Assembly: GCA_039621445.1 (NCBI GenBank)
Contig: CP154957.1
Span: 31,638,399-31,702,398, forward strand
Origin: Euglena gracilis
Taxonomy: Eukaryota; Euglenida; Euglenophyceae; Euglenales
Reading direction: 5' to 3'
DNA: 64,000 nt
In this document: piece after piece, positions 17,766 to 27,848 of the stretch
Numbering within the stretch: position 1 is the first letter of the stretch
How the letters are laid out: the number at the start of each line of letters is the position of its first letter
Notes under the pieces: generated by a model
The model's input: only the letters and a program-made list of their open reading frames with translations
Told to the model about the DNA's origin: nothing
Database searches by the model: none
Position numbers and translations under genes: made by a program

Positions 17766-18131
17766 TTACGCTTTTTTTGAAGGCATCGACAATGAAGGCC
17801 CTTTGGTGATGCCAACTGCTGCAAAAATGGATTTGTTGCTGTGGGTACAAAACATCTCTATTTTTGGTAGAACGTGGGGCTGAAAAAAGTGCAGTCCTTT
17901 TTGCAACACTATCCAGTGGAGAGTGTAATCCCCCTGTCTTGGATTTCCCTTGTCAGGGGATCTGCCACCGGATCTTGTGTGGATACAAAAACAAACTGCA
18001 GGTTGATCCTTTTTTCTCGACACCAATGAAGCAGTGGCTTGAGAATTTTGTTCAGGTAGGGTTTTCTCCACCCACTTGGAGAAATAAGAAGCACCCCCGC
18101 CACAAAGCACATCACAAACAGGCCGGCACAA
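17766..18131 (-). pseudogene. DIRS-like RNase H remnant (element B)
   Basis: The minus-strand frames contain LKPLLHWCREKRINLQFVFV followed by STQDPVADPLTREIQD. This matches the end of the RNase H domain in DIRS/Ngaro elements, where (N/D)P.AD.LSR is typical. It is followed by KIEMFCTHSNKSIFAAVG, the DLFA..N-like motif next to it. It lies upstream, in minus orientation, of the recombinase remnant at 16830-17455, as expected for one element. Two frames are needed, so at least one indel has occurred. Confidence 0.45.
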
Positions 18132-18254
18132 ATAAGCAGGGTCTCAGCACCTTCTTGTGCTTCGCCCTTGTCTCATGGTCTATTCCTGCTTGTTCGTGCT
18201 TGAAATATTTTTCTTTGTCCAACTTAGGACGTTTGCATTTGTGTCACCACCATA

Positions 18255-18576
18255 TCTTCGTACTCCCTCGAGGAAAACCGGCAATGGAGGAAGGGAAACC
18301 GCGGGCGGAGCACAAATATATTGTGAGGATGTGCCTTGCTTACCGGCGGTACTTTGTGGTTTGGTTAGGACTTGCTTGCTTCCGCCTGGCTGCAACGTCT
18401 CTGACGTGGCGAACACTGTGCTGCCTCTTTCCCTGGGCCCCCGTTTTCTGCTGACCGAGGGCGTTTGAAGACCAATTTTCTTATATGGATGGGGTGGTCG
18501 GGATCACAATGTCTTTGTGCTCCGCCTTCGGTGTCCCTTCCACCCTTGTCGGTTTTCCTCGAGGGAGTACGAGACA
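18255..18576. repeat. Inverted repeat, about 75-bp arms
   Basis: The segment at about 18257-18333 (containing ACTCCCTCGAGGAAAACCG) reappears as an imperfect reverse complement at about 18500-18575 (CGGTTTTCCTCGAGGGAGT). The spacer is about 165 bp. It could be the termini of a small DNA transposon or a foldback element inserted in the DIRS debris. Confidence 0.5.
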
Positions 18577-19118
18577 CATCGGGCTCCGCCATTGTGAGGC
18601 AAGATTGTGCACTAAAAAGGGGGGGGCATGGCACTTTCCAAGCCACATTTGGCACCAAGTCCGGTCCAAAGAAACACCAGTATGTTGGGGGGGGGGCACC
18701 CTACATCAAAATTGAACGTAAACGTAAAAAACTTCACAAGTGTGAGAGAGTTTTCTCCATTCCCCAGTGCCCCCAAAGCAGTCCGTTTCATTTGATGATG
18801 TCCTATGTGGCAGCAACACGCTTTTTTGTGAAATCTGGGGACCCTTTTTAATTCCGTTAAAACCCCGCCGTAAAGTCGCAAAGGCAGATACCATTGCTTC
18901 TATCACCAAAGAAGTTGTGACCAAACAGGGGGTACCCCCCTAGTTTTTGATACCCCGCTCCACCAGAGGGGCAGGGGTTATTTTTCTAAAAAATTGGGCC
19001 TTTCTGCCCAAGAAGTATGTGAAATTAGGCAGTAGAAGGAGCTGGTGCCAAATCAGATGAACTGTATAAACAGAGGATACGCGAACAGGAGATGAGTAGT
19101 GTACGTCATGTACATATC

Positions 19119-19334
19119 TCAGATGGCAGGGGGGACTGTGCCAGCACCAGGAGGAATGGGAGGGGATCCGAGAAGGAGCATATGTCTCAAATTTTGGTTA
19201 CAAAGCCTTTGATAAGGTGCAAACATGGCGTGGAACCTTAGGCCTCCAAAGCCAGGGATCAAAGGCATAGCACTGTGTGCATTGGGTTCTTTGGCCTTTG
19301 AAAATTGAATCAGTTGAACTAAAGCGCCAACCAC
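19119..19334 (-). pseudogene. DIRS-like recombinase N-terminal remnant (element A)
   Basis: The minus-strand frame PLIPGFGGLRFHAMFAPYQR resembles LLPGFQNIRFHPLLQRVRKL of element B. It occupies the expected place downstream of the RNase H-like part of element A. Only this short piece survives in one frame. Confidence 0.4.
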
Positions 19335-19427
19335 TTGGTCAGTGGTGGCTTCAGGTGGGTACCTCCATTTTGTCCAAAATCATTCATAAAAGCGTAAAGG
19401 CACTTTGATAACGCTTTAAACAGGCGT

Positions 19428-19866
19428 TTATTCCCAAGAAATTGTTAGTAGTGTGTTCTGTATTTGTTTCCCCTGCAGAATTTGCCTGAGCAAATCATGA
19501 AAAGCAGGGACCACATCGGGGTGGCATTTTTCCTCCCTGCAATTGGTGAACATACCCTTCCTTGTAGGGGATGATTTGCAGGCAGGGGTCCTTGGTCCTT
19601 TCATCTTATCCCAGTAGGGGGTGACCATCAAAAATGTGGCCAGTGGAAACATGTTTAGTCTGGTGAGAAATTTTTGAATAACAGACCAGGTGGGGGGGGG
19701 TTGCATAAAGATCCCCCATGTTGTCCAGTGGACATTGTAAGGTATCCACTGCTGTGGATTCCCGGTGGCGCCACCTGGCCACAAATTCTGGCAGTTTTTT
19801 GTTGCCTGGTGAGGCGAAAATGTTTGTTTTCGGGGTGATGAAATTTTGAACTGCTGTCTTAGCCAT
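19428..19866 (-). pseudogene. DIRS-like RNase H-adjacent region (element A)
   Basis: The minus-strand frames carry TNIFASPGNKKLPEFVARW, matching the DLFAS..N..LP.F..W motif after RNase H in DIRS-type elements. YATPPPTWSVIQKFLTRL and ATFLMVTPYWDKMKGP then match the following PPF.LI..VL and P.W..(M/A)W region. Two frames are needed. The same motif appears again at about 17.8 kb, so two elements are represented. Confidence 0.5.
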
Positions 19867-20151
19867 TGAAAATTTTGGGGATCAAGTGAAAAATACCCCC
19901 TGTCAATTTCTCACCTGCTTTTGGGTGTGCAAGGCACTCCTTTGAAGAAGACCCACTTTACGTGCATGTTTATGTTGTGTAGCATGCACCTTTTGAAAAA
20001 GGGTCTTTGCACGGAATTGAAGGGGTCTACCTCTGACCCCCCTCTGTTAAGTAATAGTTAACAACATGATTGTCCACTGACAGGGACACAGTTTCTCCTG
20101 GATGGATGAGGCTTTGTACTGTGCTTATTGCTGCACTTAATTATCTGGCAT

Positions 20152-20460
20152 TTATGTGAAAAATGGAGTTTCCGTCCACATTTCTCGCACAATTTTGCCT
20201 GTTCGAATAACCTGCCTCCCCTTGGCAAGGTGCTGCTGTCTGACTGCAACTCCCTGGATGCAATTTGGGGGAAGGGTCTTCCCCCCGGTGTCCAGCAGAA
20301 TTTTTATTTCTCTTGATTCGTCCTTTATTTTTTGGGAAATGGGCAGCTTTGAGTCCCAGGGAGCTGTGGAAGTTTCCACCAAATTTTGCTTAGATTGCTT
20401 CTGATTTGGCCGAAAATTGGCAGCTAATTGCCTTTTTGACGTGTAATATTTTTTCACCAT
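20152..20460 (-). pseudogene. Region after DIRS-like RT (element A)
   Basis: This minus-strand frame (102 codons) lies directly after the RT thumb and reads RQLAANFRPNQKQSKQNLV and KLPISQKIKDESREIKILLD. Position and composition suit the RT-RNase H connection of the same DIRS-like element, but no motif proves it. Confidence 0.3.
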
Positions 20461-20487
20461 TCTCCCAAGATCCTTGTTTTACTGTCC

Positions 20488-20767
20488 CTATTTTCTGGGG
20501 GGCACCTGCAATTTTCTCTCCTGTAAGTTTATTTGAAAACCAAGATGATTTGCGATTTGGGTGGGCTGCAGAATGGACTTTTTTACATTAATTTTTAATC
20601 TTGACTTGATCAAATCCCTGACCACTGTGTTCATGTGATTTTGTGAGATGTTTTGTTTTGGGCCACCAGTAAAATGTCGTCCAGGTAAAAAAAACAACTT
20701 GGATGCCCCTTTTCCTCCACAGCTTTTCGAATGTCCTATTACTGACAGCCAACATTGGGGTATCACA
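20488..20767 (-). pseudogene. DIRS-like reverse transcriptase, C-terminal half with YLDD
   Basis: FFYLDDILLVAQN is encoded on the minus strand with YLDD at 20676-20687. It is followed, after a one-base frame change, by SRLKINVKKSILQPTQIANH and LGFQINLQERKLQVPP. This is the palm and thumb of a DIRS/Ngaro-type RT. The N-terminal half lies at 22530-22968, separated by the nested insertion at 20774-22522. Confidence 0.65.
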
Positions 20768-21019
20768 TATAAATCCCTCCGCAAAAATAAGACCCCAAGA
20801 AAAATAAGAACCTCCCCCAAAGTAAGACCCCCACTGGGCGGATCGAGCAAAAATCCAAAATAAGTCCCTCCCCAAAAAATAAGACCCCTGACGGCGCGAA
20901 GCGCTGGATATGGTGAAAATTTACCCTGAAAACTTACCAAAACCCTCAATTTCACACACTAAATTTATGAAAATTAAAACAAATTTAGATCTTTGGGGTG
21001 CAAAAAAACATGGTAAATG

Positions 21020-21339
21020 TGAAAGTCCGAGGTCCCCTTACCACGGACCTGACTTCTGGAGCCCCTTCCTTTACTTGACATCCATTTCACTGAAATCTCT
21101 TTCCCAAAATCCCACTTCCAACAACAATGACCAAACTTGAAATAAACTTGCGCCGCAGACAAAATCAAACAAATCCAATCTCAGGAAACTAATCCCAGAC
21201 AACAGAGTGAACAGTGTATGTTGACAGCCACCTACAGACAGCACCATCATTTTTTCTGTGAATTAGGATCTGCCTGTTTGAATTAGGCTTCAGCCTGTGA
21301 TTTCCTGGTGACTATAAAAATGCACCTGGACCACTCACA
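21020..21339. repeat. Left LTR of the TRIM-like element
   Basis: 320 bp with TG..CA ends, paired with 21987-22306. The closeness of the two LTRs indicates fairly recent insertion. Confidence 0.8.
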
Positions 21340-21986
21340 CCCCCCTGCTCAAGAGATTGCCCTCGGCAATCTGACCTGACTCCAAATTGGGCCAGGTGCA
21401 TCGAAATTTTTTGAGGGGCCAGGCAAAAAAGTGGTCCATTTGAAATTGCAATGGTACTGTCCTGGGTGATTGCGTTCACACCTGCCACCAACACACTACA
21501 CAGCACACAGGGGTGACACGATCTGAGTGACTATTTTACAGCCAATGAATGATTAGCAGCCAAATTGCAGCACACTTCTGCGCCATCAGGCCACATCGGA
21601 TAATTTCTTTCGCAGCCGATCCACAGGTGTACACACAGTACCGCTGCGTCAGGCCACAGTCAAAGACAAATACCCTGCAGCCGACCACAATCAAAGTTGC
21701 AGCAAATTGTAACTACCAATCACAATCACTTTGCAATGTCCAATCTGGTCCCCAATTTTGTCCATCAATCTTCAAATCTTCAAATCTTTTTTGGTGGTCG
21801 AGCCATCTCCGCCGTAGCCGTCTGGCCCTTGTCCGCCTTTTGCCAAATGTCTGGCAAGCCACGGATTCCAGTCTCAGAGAATCTGTCTGGCAGGCAACCG
21901 AACGACATCTCACCAAATCTGGCTGTACATCTCGATGGCGTCCCCTGTTCGAACTGGACTGGGACACTGTCCTGATACACTGTTCA

Positions 21987-22306
21987 TGAAAGTCCGAGGT
22001 CCCCTTACCACGGACCTGACTTCTGGAGCCCCTTCCTTTACTTGGCATCCCTTTCACTGAAATCTCTTTCCCAAAATCCCACTTCCAACAGCAATGACCA
22101 AACTTGAAATAAACTTGCGCCGCAGACAAAATCAAACAAATCCAATCTCAGGAAACTAATCCCAGACAACAGAGTGAACAGTGTATGTTGACAGCCACCT
22201 ACAGACAGCACCATCATTTTTTCTGTGAATTAGGATCTGCCCGTTTGAATTAGGCTTCAGCCTGTGATTTCCTGGTGACTATAAAAATGCACCTGGACCA
22301 CTCACA
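21987..22306. repeat. Right LTR of the TRIM-like element
   Basis: 320 bp, the same length as the left LTR, followed directly by the target duplication AATG. Confidence 0.8.
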
Positions 22307-22529
22307 AATGTCAACTTACAGCAATTTTCACATGGCGCGCAGCGCTGAAGGAAAATTTTTCATGCTTTTGGGAACCTGAAAAATAACCTTTTTTCGGGCC
22401 CGGGTTGGTCAAGAAAAAATCCAAAAAAAGACCCCCGCAAAAAATAAGACCCACCGTGGAGGCCTCCAGCAAAGGAACCAAAAATAAAACCGAGCTCTTC
22501 TTTTTTTTTTGGCGGGGGGTTGTATAAAA

Positions 22530-22968
22530 CAGCCCGCCTGTAATTCCCAGGACTGCCACCCCACCTGATGTCTTAGAAGTGCCCTTAGGGCCTGGCTCAC
22601 TGGGATGTGGAAGTAAGCATCCTTCAGGTCTATTTTGCTGCCCAGTGTCCTTTTTTCAACGTTGGAAAAATGTGCTGGATGTGATCCATCTTGAAAGGTT
22701 TGATTTCATTCCCGACAATTGCTTATCAACCCCCATTTTTTCTGCCCCCTCTGGTTTTGAAATCAGAAACCAGGGGATCAGGTGCTGGGTGGATGAATTC
22801 CTCACCCTCTTTACGGATCTTACCAGATGTTTCGTTATCCTGCAGACTGTTTTCTGCTTGGTGTAGGTGTAAATTTGCTCTGGGTTTCGGGTGGGTGGAC
22901 AATTTTGGTGGGCTTACCCAGGAGGGTTGAATGCCATCCCTGATGAATTCACATGTTGTGTGGGACAT
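22530..22968 (-). pseudogene. DIRS-like reverse transcriptase, N-terminal half
   Basis: The minus-strand frames give TCEFIRDGIQPSWVSPPKLS, then after a shift LGSKIDLKDAYFHIPVSQAL with IDLKDAYFHIP at 22601-22633. The last motif is highly characteristic of DIRS/Ngaro-type RTs and holds the first catalytic Asp. The frame ends at the insertion of a MITE-like repeat whose flanking TATAAA duplication lies at 22523-22528. Stops and shifts show decay. The first part, from 22730 upward, belongs to the tandem duplication and recurs at 36392-36630. Confidence 0.65.
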
Positions 22969-24235
22969 TTTTTGTCCACCATTTCAGGCATTTTTGCAAC
23001 CTTTGATGTAGGGGGGTGTCTCCCCATTTTTCTTCCATGTAATTTATTTCCTGGGTAAGATCATTTTTTGGGGGGGGGCTGGGGGTGTTGGACATTGCAC
23101 CCCTAGGTCCCCTGGTCCTTGGGCCCTTGGAAGAAGAAAGTTTTTTCTGGGGGGATGTGCATGGACTCTGTCCCTCTCTGCTCACCTCTCTGGAGGATCT
23201 TGTTGTTGGAACACTTACCATAGGGCTAAATGGAAATGTTTTGCCTATCTGGTCTTCTCCATGTTGGTGTGATTGAATGACACACCATAGGGGGACTCTA
23301 TGGGTCCCGCCTTGATTGAAAAGTTTGGAATTGATAAAATATGTTGGATGAGTTCCTGCCCCTCCCTCCAAAGGGGTACTGTGGGTCCCTTTTCCTCCTG
23401 GGTCTGGGTCATCGAAAGGGCCACTGTGGATCCCTTTTCCCTCCTTTTTTGGCAGAGGGCCTCTGTGGGTCCCACGGGGAATTTCTCCAGCAGCTGTGGG
23501 ATGATGTTTCTCAGCTTCTTGGTGGCTACTTTGGGTCCACATATAAATTTATATGTAACATATAAATTGTTACCATAATCCAACAGTTGGTCTTCCAGGC
23601 CTTGAGTTCTTCTTGGCCTCCAACCACACTGGAAATCTGGGGGGGGGGCTGTTGTGGCCCACGCTTTTCCCCTTGAGAGGGGTTGTTGTGTTAAACCATG
23701 TTGCACACACTATTTTCCTTTTAAAAATTGGGACTTTTTTTGGTGTTGTTTGGCAACGCGCCAGATCCAGCTGCCAACCGGCCGGACAACCCCCTGAACA
23801 CCCCCTCCACGTCTCACGTTTTTTTTTGCATTTTCTTGCACATTTTTTTATCGATATTTTCGGCGCATTTTTTTTGTTATTTACCGATTTTTTTTTGCAT
23901 TTTTTGACCATTTTTGCAATTTCTTTTTTTTTTGAAACTGATACTAGGGGGGGGGGTGACAGACCCCTTCCTGGAGGGATTTGCTTGTGAGATTGGCCCC
24001 CATGGCCCCTGTACTGGTGAATTCCTTCGCCTTGATTCCATCTCACCATCATGTGGCCAATTTGTGTACAGGCGACTGGGCGCCCCAGCGCCCCATCTTT
24101 GGGGGAGATGCCCCTGATGTGTGGGCCTTGGATGTCCAAATGTGAAGCATTTCGGGCCCCCATGACCCATTTTTTTGCCCACCAAGGGCTGGGGCTGCCT
24201 TCAGTCTTCTGGGCCTTCTCGCCCCAGTGGTCCAA
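22949..24235 (-). pseudogene. Upstream (gag-like) part of the DIRS-like element A
   Basis: Long but shifted minus-strand frames lie upstream of the RT: MVRWNQGEGIHQYRGHGG, PKVATKKLRNIIPQLLEKF and QEINYMEEKWGDTPLHQRL. The last leads into the RT N-terminus. Gag of DIRS-like elements is poorly conserved, so this call rests on position. A second copy is at 36611-37903 in the duplicated unit. Confidence 0.3.
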
Positions 24236-26797
24236 GGACCGTGGCCGTCACTTGGGGGTTTTGGGCTTGGAAATTTGCCACGTGTTGACCGCACCCTCAA
24301 GTTCTCCAGCTGCTGCGGCGACTGCTCCAGGACGTCCGCGGCCTTATAACTCTAAATTCTTTTCCACAGCATTGTTCACTGAAGTCAAAATTCAACTTTG
24401 ATATTTGACTTTTCAATTGATATTTTTCCGGTCCGCGTCTTTCTGGATAATTAGTTGGTATTGACTTCTTTTCTTGGGTCTTCTCCGTTCTTGAACTCTT
24501 TACCTTTCTTCAGGGGAAAGTTAAGAGTCAGCCAACTCTGGCGAAAAAGGCACTAAGCAAAACCTAACCAAACACGTCATCCACAACACACCGCCGGCGA
24601 GCAAGGCACGGCCTCACAATGGCAAAGTGCGGAGCCCGAGGTGACGTGAACCAGAAAAATTCTGACCATATTTTTTCCTGAAATGTCATCCAAACCTTTG
24701 GCCAAAGAGCCCGTTCAGAGTTGGTCTTTGAGCAGCATTTGTTCCGTAGCCGTGCCATCTGGCAGGAGAAGCGAGGCTTCCCAGAGACAAGAGACAAGAA
24801 GAAGTCGCACTGGAAATTGCCCCTCGGGGAAAAAGAAAGGCAAAAAAAGGCAAAAAAAAACTCGAGAAAAATTCTTGCACTATTTTTTTCTTCGTTTTCG
24901 GCCATTTTCGGCCATTTTTACTATAGGTGCTTTGGCCCAAGCCCAAATGCCGGGGGGGGGGGGGATGCACCTACCTTGCAAAGGTCATTTATCGGGTCCC
25001 GAAAAAATATCGTGAAATGTCGACTTTATTGGTGGGTGGTAACGTGCTTCTTGTTGCTTTTTGGGAGATCTTAGGATTCTCCAAATCACAAAAATGGGGA
25101 TATTGGGGCGCAAAATGATCATATCGGTTTTATCGACTTTTATCGGCGGTATCGGGGTGTCAATCTATTCAAATTTATCGGGACCCCCACAAAAATAAAC
25201 CAATATCAATGCCCATCCTTGGCCCGTCTTTGGTGCACCAACCACAAGTAGCCTCCCAGCCCCAGACGCAGATTTGGGTGTTTGTTTGGAGTGGCCGAAA
25301 GGCATTCGGGTCTCCCTCTGCTTCCCATGGGGAAAACACAGATGAGTGCTGTCGGACGCTTGTTTGCGGGTGAGATTGATTTGCTGCTGTTCCCCCACAA
25401 TGTGGTAATTTGCCTCAATATTCTCCCCCCTCCCCTCCTCGAAGGAGAAGATCAGAAATGATCCATGTGTTTTATTTTAAAGCTTTAGCTTCGACAAGGG
25501 GTTAGTGCCACCTTCTTCCCGCAGGAAAGCGGCACCACGACGTTATATAAAGGGGAGTAAATGTCTCCATTTTTTCGCATTTTGGGGCATTTTTTTGTGT
25601 ATTTATTTTTCAAATTTTCCAATAATATGGGTTATTGACATTTTACACAAACAGAATCTGAGAGAAAAAACAAAAAAAATGCAAACATTGCCCAAAAACA
25701 CGCCAAAAAAATTACCAAAATTTACCAGAATTCTGTGGAAAAATGAAAATGTCAGTTTCAAGAACATGGTTGAAAATTGCAAAAAAGCAATCCATATGGT
25801 CAAAAAAAAAAATGCGAAAACCTGGGTGAACCACAAAAAATGCTCCAAAAAGCAAAAAAATATTGTACATTATGATTTCCCCAAAAATGCCCCAAAATTT
25901 TTTTGTGCATGTTTTTGCTCATATAAATTCTGCAATTTTTTGAGAGGGAAAAAAACAACGAACTTTCGAATTTGGAAAATATGCCGGACAGTTTGCTTTC
26001 CAATGTATTTCAAAAAAGCATGGCCTATGCATAAACGTCCTCATCAAAGTATATCTGATTGCCCGCGGTGCAAAAGGGATTAGCATAAGGTGACAGCAAA
26101 TGGTCACGAGGCTTATTAACAAGTGCAGTTCAATAAAAAAAAAATGCTGAAATCGTGCTTCCAGGTCGAAAGACAAGGTCGAAAGATAAGCGCTTAAGAC
26201 AAGCCCTCAGGGTCCGAAAAATGCTTGGGGAGAGAGACAAAATCTGAATTTTCTTTTAAAGGACTTTGTGCAAGCAGTGTTGAGCATTGTATATTACTGG
26301 CGTCCCATAAACAAATCCTGAATGATTTTTGACTCTAGGATATCTCGGCCAAAATTCGTGAGTACATGTTTGCCCGCCCTTTTTTTCTGTTTGCATGTTT
26401 TTGCCAGTTCCTCACTGGCTTATCATATGAAAACTTCCCAAAAGGACTGAAAATGTAAATTCACTCTTTCCCCGAAAATACCCAAAATTCATTTCCCAAT
26501 TTCAATGCCAAAATTTTGAGGTGGGTGATCCATTTTCAATCCACTTTTCACCCAATTTCAACCCATTTTGGGGCCTTCCGCAGCAAAATATCGCCACCAT
26601 TCAGCTGCGTAAGGTGCCTGGACAAAATCAAATTTTATTCTGTTGATGCTGGTTGCATGGTTGGCTGCTGGATGGAAGATATTTTTGGGTAAGATGCAAT
26701 GATGGCCGCAAATGTGTACAAAATTTTTGGCTTTCCTTTTGGACAATGCCAACCAGGGGGATTAAGCTTCTTTTCACCAACCCTGGGGGGGGGCGTG

Positions 26798-27170
26798 CCC
26801 AGGGTTCGATATAAGGACAGGTGGGGGGGGGGTCCGGACCCCCCCCCTGCGGGCCAGGGGGGTGGTGGGGGGGCACACCCCCCCACCTAAACAGGTGCGC
26901 GGTCTGGGTTACCGAAAATTTTTGACCCCCCAAAACGACCAAAAGTGCCATTTTTGGCACTTTTTGGGCAAAAATGTGCCAAAAATGCAAAAAAAAATTC
27001 GGCGCAAAGCGCCGGAGGAAAAAATTGACCCTTTTTGGGGGGGGTCCCGGGAACCCCCCCGAGGGGGGGGGGGTCCGGACGCCCACCCCCTGCGGGCCAG
27101 GAGGGGGGGGGGTTAGGGGGGACACCCCCCCACCTAAACCATGTACGCCCTCCTTATATCAAACCCTGGG
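26798..27170. mobile_element. Small TIR element with G/C runs
   Basis: The left end CCCAGGGTTCGATATAAGGA and the right end, whose reverse complement is CCCAGGGTTTGATATAAGGA, form inverted termini. CGTG flanks both ends, a possible target duplication. The interior holds G-runs, C-runs and a GGCGC-AAA-GCGCC mini-palindrome. It has no coding capacity. Confidence 0.6.
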
Positions 27171-27450
27171 CGTGCCTTGTGCTGAAAGACACCCTGTGGG
27201 GGTGGGTTTTGACTTGGGGGAACAAAAACGAGAACGAAAAATGCAGACGTTCTCCCTGCTGAGGTGTTGTTGGTGATTCTCCACGTTCGATGCTGCGCAG
27301 AAGTGCAGCAGTCAATGGGATTCAAAATTGTTTGCAAGAAGTCGAAATTCATTTCGTCAGAAAATCATCATCCTCAACCAGGGGGGGGGGAGAAACTGCA
27401 CACGGGCCGGTCAAAAACTGCACTGTGACAAATCTGCGGGCGTAGGCCCT

Positions 27451-27848
27451 AGCAGGGTTCGATATAAAGACAGGTGGGGGGGGGGTCCGGACCCCCCTGC
27501 GGGCCAGGGGGGGGGGGTTGGGGGGACACCCCCCTCACCTAAACAGTGGCGCGGTCTGGGTGACCGAAAATTTTTGACCCCCCAAAACGACCAAAAGTGC
27601 CATTTTGGGCACTTTTTGGGCAAAAATGTGCCAAAAATGTAAAAAAAAATTCGGCGCGAAGCGCCGGAGGAAAACATTGACCCTTTTTGGAGTGGGGTCC
27701 CGGATACCCCCCCCAGGGTCGGTCCGGACTCCCCTGGCAGGTGGGGGGGGGGGTGGTCTGGACCCCCCTGCCGGCCAGGAGGGGGGGGGGGGTGTGGGGG
27801 ACACCCCCCACCTAAACCATGTATGCCCTCCTTATATCAAACCCTGGG
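27451..27848. mobile_element. Second TIR element of the same family
   Basis: It begins AGCAGGGTTCGATATAAAGA and ends TATATCAAACCCTGGG. The interior is similar to that of 26798-27170, with the mini-palindrome GGCGC-GAA-GCGCC. Confidence 0.55.

Larger units (their letters stand above)
21020..22306. mobile_element. TRIM-like non-autonomous LTR element, 1287 bp
   Basis: LTRs at 21020-21339 and 21987-22306 are each 320 bp, start TGAAAGTCCG and end CCACTCACA, and differ at about 4 positions. The 4-bp target duplication AATG is at 21016-21019 and 22307-22310. The 647-bp interior has no recognisable gag or pol. The reverse-complement relative at 59320-59729 has a single uninterrupted AATG at this place (59525-59528 as CATT), i.e. 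the empty site. Confidence 0.8.
20774..22522. mobile_element. MITE-like repeat split by an LTR element, inserted in DIRS RT
   Basis: The element is flanked by TATAAA at 20768-20773 and 22523-22528, a likely 6-bp target duplication in the RT gene. Its ends are related (CCCTCCGCAAAAAT on the left; the reverse complement of the right end starts CCCCCCGCCAAAAA). It contains AATAAGACCC repeats and a GCGC-rich mini-palindrome. Without the inserted LTR element it is about 458 bp. A reverse-complement copy without that insertion is at 59320-59729. Confidence 0.6.
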
